A stretch of DNA of 64,000 bases, from NCBI GenBank assembly GCA_964017145.1, contig OZ024852.1:2047945-2111944 (forward strand). Reading direction: 5' to 3'. Positions 58,213 to 64,000 of the stretch are shown here, piece after piece. A model generated the notes under the pieces. The model was not told the origin of the DNA. It saw only the letters and a program-made list of their open reading frames with translations, and searched no databases. Source of the DNA: Agrocybe praecox (taxonomy: Eukaryota; Basidiomycota; Agaricomycetes; Agaricales; Agrocybaceae). The position numbers were made by a program, and so were the translations under genes. How positions within the stretch are numbered: position 1 is the first letter of the stretch; each line of letters opens with the position of its first letter.

Positions 58213-58482
58213 AGAAGTACGAAGCTGATAAGAATAGAAAGAAAAGACAGTGCCCTGAAATTCGGCGAAATCTCCGATTGTCACAACTGTCACACTGTGT
58301 GAACTTACTATTTCTGGAATCCGTTCAACTTTCATTTACATACCCCCTATTATTACTTTCGAAGAGGTAGCTTAGTACAGCCTCTTCTATAGACTTTAAG
58401 TTGAACAATTATTAAAACTGAAAACTCTCTGGGTACAGTCGAGTTTGGAATATATCTTACGCGAAGAACAGAAGAACCAAAC

Positions 58483-58512
58483 CGTCGCATGCGATGTTAT
58501 TTCCCACGGTAA
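58483..58512. repeat. direct repeat, first copy (partner at about 60288-60317)
   Basis: GTCGCATGCGATGTTATTTC continues as CCACGGTAA here and again near 60288. It contains the palindrome GCATGC. The two copies lie in the same orientation 1.8 kb apart and bracket the GT90 remnant. Confidence 0.65.
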
Positions 58513-58658
58513 TCCTGCAGCTCACGATCAGCTACCAGAGAAGGCACCTACTAGACGGATGATTCCAAATTTTTGCGTTGATTTAAACTAACATACAAGA
58601 AGCATGTTTATTAAATAGGATACAATACATACTAGCCCCGTGTCAACCTTCGTCTGCT

Positions 58659-59705
58659 TCAACTCCCTTTCCTCCTCAACCTCGGTAACTCATTGCCTCT
58701 ATCCTCGCCCATCAGCCTTGCGTACTCTAATGTCAGTCTGCATGAAAAGAGATCTGGTCAACATTCAGCTTATAAAAATGGTAAAAACACCCCCACCTAA
58801 ATAGATAACTTACTATCAAATCCTGCTTTCGCCAAAAGGTTTTACTCCATTCTCTCCCGGCCGCCGCAATCACTTTTACCATCTCTTAATAGGCACCATT
58901 CCCATTGGCATCGTCGCGGGAAAACAGTAGCGCGTCATTCAGATCAGAAAGGTCAACCTGGATAGGGACGTAATGTATCCATGGAGCGACGCGGTCTGCA
59001 TACCATTCAGGGTATATGGTCCACTTGAAGATTAAAGGGTTGGAAGTCATTAACCGTTTGAAACGACCTGACCAGCCATTCCCGTCCATCTGAGAAAGAA
59101 TGTAATGATGGTGTTGAGAAGCGTCCTCGTAATGAGTATAAAAAGGAAGAGAAGGAATGGCTAAGTTACATTAACGGCATATTTATAATTCCCAGCCTCA
59201 CAAATACTTTGCCAGTCCCTCCATGGATAAATTCTCTCCATCTCATCACACACCTCTGGAAGACACCCAGTTGGCGTCCCACCAAAGGCAACGTCCATAA
59301 CCGCAGGACTCAGCCGGGCTTTCTTCATCTTCTTTAGTTCGCCGATCTTTTCTCCTGGCTTCCTGTCTGGAGGAAGCAGCTTGAGTGTCCTGTTGAGGTC
59401 ATTCGTGAACTCCACGAGAAAATCGTGGTGTGAATTCCTCCACCGCACATTTTGTGATGCATTCCAGTGGCGCTGCCCCTCCAGAGTAGTCTCTCGCTGA
59501 GCTTGTCGTCCCATTCTGGGTCGTCCTTTCGAGGGTGGATGTCTTCCACCCAACCATAAGGAACGGGGAAACGAATGTTGTGATGGACAGTCGTGTTGCA
59601 ATACGAAAACTCTGGGACTAGGACGGTCTGTGGCGAAGGACCATAATTATGCGAAGGGAATTGCCCATGATGGTAGAAATGTTTTGGGTGAATGCAAGGA
59701 TCCAT
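58659..59705 (-). pseudogene. GT90/CAP10-type glycosyltransferase, truncated and frame-broken
   Basis: Minus strand. 59705 on reads MDPCIHPKHFYHHGQF, LVPEFSYCNTTVHHNI and PYGWVEDIHPRKDDPEWDDKLSERLLWRGSATGM. A frameshift near 59455 leads to NVRWRNSHHDFLVEFTNDL, KARLSPAVMDVAFGGTPTGC and YPWRDWQSICEAGNYKYAV. An intron (about 59165-59095) follows, then the family core DGNGWSGRFKRLMTSNPLIFK, YPEWYADRVAPWIHYVPIQVD and a final exon LEYARLMGEDRGNEL ending at 58659. These are CAP10/DUF821 motifs; relatives transfer xylose or related sugars in the secretory pathway. A TAA at 58886-58888 interrupts GREWSKTFWRK. The N-terminal membrane anchor is missing upstream of 59705. I judge it a pseudogene. Confidence 0.85.
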
Positions 59706-59709
59706 AGTC

Positions 59710-60840
59710 TGGACATGGTCGTAAATGAACGTTTTCTATGCTGCAGTCTCTGCGGCACTCGCACCGAACCTCGATTTCCATCTCCTGCATCAACAGACCT
59801 AACATATGAGGGAGGCGTTGGTCTGCCCGTGCGTTACCTGGTCTATGATATATTATCGTAATACAGTTTTATTATGCTTTCTCGAATCACTCTCTTGGCT
59901 ATCTGGAATAAATTTAAATTTTGATCCAATTTGCAAATTTTGGTCTTGGTATTCCGTCTCAGTCTTGAATAACTTGCCTTTCTCTTTGAACCGAGAACTT
60001 GCGTCCGTTACGATTCATTCAACCTAAGCCCCGTCGTCGAGTCTGTCTGAAGCTCAGCCGTAGGTACGATGCCGAGTACAGTATGCCTCGGGCGGCAGGC
60101 TTGGAGTCGTGTGGGCTACCACCTTATGATGTGACGTCAGACGTCCGTTCGTCGTGGTTGTGTCTTACAGCCATCCGTTCCGTTAAGTTTACAATGCCGA
60201 TGAATTCTTCAGTCTTTCCTGGACGCGGACTTCAAGCAAGAAATTCGGATTTAATCTTGATTCCATCGAGCGTCTGTCGAGTGTCCGTCGCATGCGATGT
60301 TATTTCCCACGGTAACCTGAAGCAGAAGGATGAGTGAAACTGTAAGTATTCTTTGAATATTGATTATGGCGAACATTGTATGGTCATTTGAATAAAACGT
60401 TCTGCAAACAAGCTCTCATCGTCCAAAGTAACAGGTACCTGAGGTGAACTAAGAGGCGTTGTTGACATATTGGCTACCGAGTGACCGATTTAACATTCCA
60501 GCCTGGAAGTCAGGTATAATATCACAAAAGCCATAGCTTTGTGAGACTCGCGTAGAGTAGACAGATCAAAACCAAAATATGATCGTGTCCTGTTTCCTTC
60601 AACGTGAGTGTCCACTATTTTTCTCTCTCGGTCAACTTGAGACCCTCCTTTCCACTTAGCTGATGTTGTTCATGCCGGCCTATGACTATCTTTCTCCTCA
60701 TTGGCAGGTTCAGACTCCAGTCGCAAAGCACAGTTCTCTACCAAGCATACAGCTGACAAGGACACAAATTAGGTAAGTACGAAGTGTCTCTGAATCGACT
60801 CAACACTTACCCTATTAAATAGTCGGATCACTTTTCAATC
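59710..60840. other. no gene recognised
   Basis: The stretch lies between the GT90 remnant and a weak exon-intron region. The second copy of the 30-bp direct repeat lies near 60288-60317. Several GTAAGT sites occur (60340, 60771), but no convincing exon chain was found. Confidence 0.4.
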
Positions 60841-60874
60841 TCAAACGACAGAGGTTTAGCGATGCCACTCGACC

Positions 60875-61312
60875 ATGAGCGTACGGGGCACGGCTTCATA
60901 TACATCAAAAGTGTTCTGGAATAACGATGAGATTGCCGAAGGGAGTTTTCCGTGAGTGGGAATTCTTTCTTGCGTCAAAATGAGAAACTTACCTTAATAG
61001 GTCGCTTTCAACGTTCCCAAAATCCAATGCAGTCAATTGCAACACAACCGCGGGTATGAAGCGTCTCCGCGTCGTTTCCGAGGTTAAGCTCTCCGATTTG
61101 AGTATCCCTTTCAGTGCGGCGGCCTCTGCCTCTGTTTTCCGTGCTCTAGTAGAACCTAGAAATATGTGAGTTTGAAAAAATTCAAGGAGGAATCAATTTA
61201 CTTCTTCTAATAATCTCTCCTTCCTAGCCAAACATTGTTGAGACCTTCACTTTCTGGTTTACGACACCAGTTCGTAAATCTGCTAGGATCTTCGTGGTGC
61301 CGCCGGGGGTGA
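60875..61312 (+). CDS. possible small gene, three exons (108 aa), weak
   Basis: Exons 60875-60951, 61001-61165 and 61228-61312 can be joined in frame over GTGAGT...ATAG and GTGAGT...CCTAG introns. The product starts MSVRGTASYTSKVFWNNDE and has VVSEVKLSDLSIPFSAAASAS in the middle. No known motif is visible. In another phase the third exon stays open much longer, so the model is uncertain. Similar GTAAGTACGAA...CACTTACC...TAG intron-like units occur at 60771 and 61810. Confidence 0.2.
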
Positions 61313-61479
61313 AGGAAACTCATTTGTTGGGTGACGGTGGTGTTGGGTGTAGGAAAGCTGAAGATGCATCGCCTGGATCAAGGATGGTTGACTTCAGATG
61401 GGGTCGAGGGGTCGATCCGGTGCCTTCAAGGTCATCTGCAAGGGCGCAGGCATTACCTGTGATCGTGCAGTGAGATATG

Positions 61480-63160
61480 AAGAACTAGAATGGACCTTCA
61501 ATACGTCCCTACGGCTGATAAGGGTATTCCTAAAGAACAGTAAGTAAATGATGCGGGATAAAATCACACTACTTAGGGGATAATGTACGTGATGGACTGG
61601 AAGAGTGTTTGCGATGACTTGGAGATGGAATCCCTTCTCGTATAATATTATCCTCTTGGGTTTCCCGTCTGAATTGGGCTATGCCAGATTCGAAAGGACA
61701 TCATGACTTGATCTACATATCGTGGACATAGGTACGGGTACGGAATACGACGATGAAGGTGTCATGGAGAATTCAATGTTGCTATAAAGGCAACGAGAAT
61801 CTGGATTTGGTAAGTACGAATGTTTCCTTGCTTCAGAAACACGACACTTACCTTGCTAGATTTCAACCGCCACCACTTTCACACATCTGTCTATGATAAC
61901 ACTAGCCCACACATGGGCGAAGCACACCGTTGGGGAACTCAGATGTGTTCTGGGGCGACAACGACGGCACTGGTGAGTAAGAATTCATGCTCGCGTCGAG
62001 TACCTGTCGTAGCCACAGCGCTTGGACAGACTATTCAATGACATCATTGTTTCCTGCTTCATGCCAGCGAGAGGACGCCAAGGAGGACGAGAGGAGGACG
62101 AGAGGCGGACAACAAGAAGAAAGATGAGAGGACAACAATATCAAGGACAACGAGAGCAGGTCGAGAGCAGGTCAACTATAGGATAGTGTGCCTTCTAGTA
62201 GTGTCACTCTAACTCGTAGTAAAACCCTGCCAATGAATTTTTCTTTCCACATGATTCACCGGCAATGTATTTCCAGCAGCAACTGTTCATCGTCCCTAAT
62301 TCCAGGCGGATGGGGCCATTCGTTACTAGAGATCTTAATGTTTGACATACTTTCTAACACAACGAGTAAGTATAAATCAAGGGTGCCTTCAGTGATAATG
62401 ACTCGGAGGCCTGCGTCGGCGGTGTACCAGCGCTTGAGAACAACTCGTTGATGACCCATGAAATCTTCTTTTCTATGCCTAGCTTCGCATAAGTTGAAGG
62501 CCAGTCTTGAGAGTCAAATGATATATGAGGTTGGTATAAGGAGGAGGAGGACATCTGCTAATACAGCGCCGAAGGACGATGGGCGACTCCGTGGGGACAA
62601 GAATACTATGGGAACTGATTAGAAATGCGTTGAATAAAGCTTTAGATGAAAAGAACTCACAGGGAGGAATTCAATGACCATCATAAGAGCAACCTCAGGC
62701 TGGCGGCTCTTCAACTGCTTGAGTAGTGCTTGCAGGACTAAGTGGTACTTGTTCGGTGTGTCAGAGTTGTTTAGAGAACCTCACAACAGCTCTGACACCG
62801 AACCAAGATACAACATACGTGAACCTTCGGAAGATATCAGAAGTAAGTATTTATCATGGTGTCGTATTCGTCCTTATCGAAGCGTATACGTACCGTCAAA
62901 GATATCTAGAGAACCTCACAACATCTTTGATTACAATTTGATTATCTAGTAGAAAATAAAAATAGAATGTTGACGTTGAAACGTTGAGGTGTGATCACAG
63001 TAACACGGTGTGACATAACAAATATACCTTCCAAATTTGGACTCTACAGTCTTACCGTCTTACTAGAACGACGTTTGCTAGTCGCACATCCCTATATGCT
63101 CTTCTCTATGCTATTTAAATCTCCATAACTTCTCAAACCTTTCTGTCTGCTTGTGTGATG
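61480..63160. other. no gene recognised; short hairpins present
   Basis: A purine-rich patch (62070-62170) and two hairpins sharing the loop TAGAGAACCTCACAAC (62745-62935) are the only structures noted. Short frames at 62256-62554 on the minus strand lack a start, a recognisable family or consistent splice sites. Confidence 0.4.
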
Positions 63161-63354
63161 GCGATCGTGCGTCGACTGGAGGTTCTCCGCTCGTCGCATG
63201 ATTCGTTCGCACATAACCTGTCTTGGGATCTTTCCAATATCGATGGTGAGTATCCTTTTTACCTTCCCTCTTTCCATGTTACTTACGTTCTCACCTTCTA
63301 GTATATCGATCACAATTTTGATGTTGGATTACAACAGAGGAGACAACTATCCGG

Positions 63355-63553
63355 TTCCTCCAGGGGATGGAAGTCATTCAACAAGTTCTTCGCTCGACCC
63401 CAAAGTGCTTCCAATTGCTGGACCCGACAACGTATCCCGATCCGTTTGGCTTTAAACTCGAGAGGTTCTTGGATGCATCCGGAAATCTCAACGACAATGA
63501 TGGGGTCTTAGGATTTGGGCGAAGGGTCTCGAGATCCTTTCAATATCGATCGT
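63355..63553 (+). pseudogene. cytochrome P450 C-terminal remnant
   Basis: The frame contains LDPTTYPDPFGFKLERFLDASG then NLNDNDGVLGFGRRV, matching the PERF-domain and the approach to the heme loop of fungal P450s (YP-PF-F-PERFL, FGFGRR-CPG). The heme-ligating Cys region is absent: after GFGRR the frame reads VSRSFQYRS and stops. The segment before it (63340-63400) is degenerate. P450s are membrane-bound monooxygenases; this remnant cannot bind heme. Sequences around 63215-63245 and 63530-63552 (GATC-TTTC-AATATCGAT then GTGAGT) are similar, hinting at a local duplication. Confidence 0.6.
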
Positions 63554-64000
63554 GAGTGTGCCCCAACCGTTGCTCATTCTCAGTTGTTTACCTTGTTTTC
63601 ATTCAGTATATCAACTAGGAAACCCCATTATCATTCCCATCTCGACTGTCTGCGTATCTAGCCACACTATTCCTCCATTTATCCATAATCTGCATGATTT
63701 ATGCAACCGTCGTCGGGGGACGCATGTACAACACCACGCCTATGCGCCAACACGTAGTCCCCGACACAGAGCGCACCAGCACCTCCAAGCTTATCCTCTA
63801 GACACCAGTAACAACGGGCAAATGTTGAACCGTATTCCCTTCTTCCGGTGGTCGATTGGTTTGGCCGCCAGCACCATCGAGGCTTCAGAATTTGCTTGAG
63901 AGTCCATCTAAGTTGGAAGAGCATAACAAGATGTGAGCTTCATTACTGAGCTTCATGGGCTTCAGGCTCTCCGTATCGATTCCACTCTTATCCATGTACG
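63554..64000. other. unresolved sequence at the right edge
   Basis: The plus-strand frame to 63899 (rich in His/Arg/Thr) has no recognisable domain and no clear start, and the minus-strand frame is equally plausible. A gene continuing beyond the window is possible. Confidence 0.3.

Noticed and set aside
62256..62554. Minus-strand gene fragment
   Set aside because: Two overlapping frames read protein-like but no splice sites, start or recognised family connect them.

Overview
The window is nuclear DNA of a filamentous basidiomycete, most likely an Agaricomycete. The evidence is the many short introns (about 50-60 bases, GT...AG), genes of typical fungal families, and a transposon set characteristic of mushroom-forming fungi (Plavaka and Tnp2-like transposases, Tad1/I-like LINEs with RNase H, Copia). 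No rRNA, tRNA or CRISPR array was recognised.

Layout. (1) 1-8730 is ordinary host sequence: the 5' part of a YANK/STK32-type AGC kinase (minus), a divergently transcribed guanylate kinase, a 402-bp TIR MITE two bases after its stop codon, and a complete, intron-rich ABCC (MRP/YCF1-type) transporter. (2) 8883-13600 is a 5'-truncated Copia element on the minus strand, split by a 5'-truncated LINE with a poly-A tail and a 12-bp target duplication. (3) 14159-23086 is a decayed Tnp2 (CACTA-like) transposase gene plus an upstream accessory gene, both minus and both carrying nonsense codons. (4) 25197-28182 is a nearly palindromic 3-kb foldback element with a target duplication of about 11 bp. (5) 28414-29459 holds small unknown intron-containing reading frames. 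(6) 29490-49075 is a nest of at least six copies of one bicistronic LINE family (here called LINE-B), invaded by two copies of a CACTA-like non-autonomous element and three hAT-like MITEs; it contains a 200-base assembly gap. (7) 49334-57355 holds an apparently intact four-exon Plavaka transposase followed by three unrecognised genes, the last with two in-frame TGA codons. (8) 57690-64000 holds a short tandem array, a decayed GT90/CAP10 glycosyltransferase, a P450 remnant and small repeats.

How the parts relate. Only the first 8.7 kb looks like a stable gene neighbourhood; the rest is a transposon graveyard with a clear insertion order. LINE-B copies came first, the CACTA-like element entered ORF1 of a LINE-B ancestor, and hAT MITEs later entered three separate LINE-B sites. 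The Plavaka gene and one LINE-B ORF2 are the only transposon genes that look potentially recent. Many broken frames differ from an intact frame by a single TGA, TAG or TAA.
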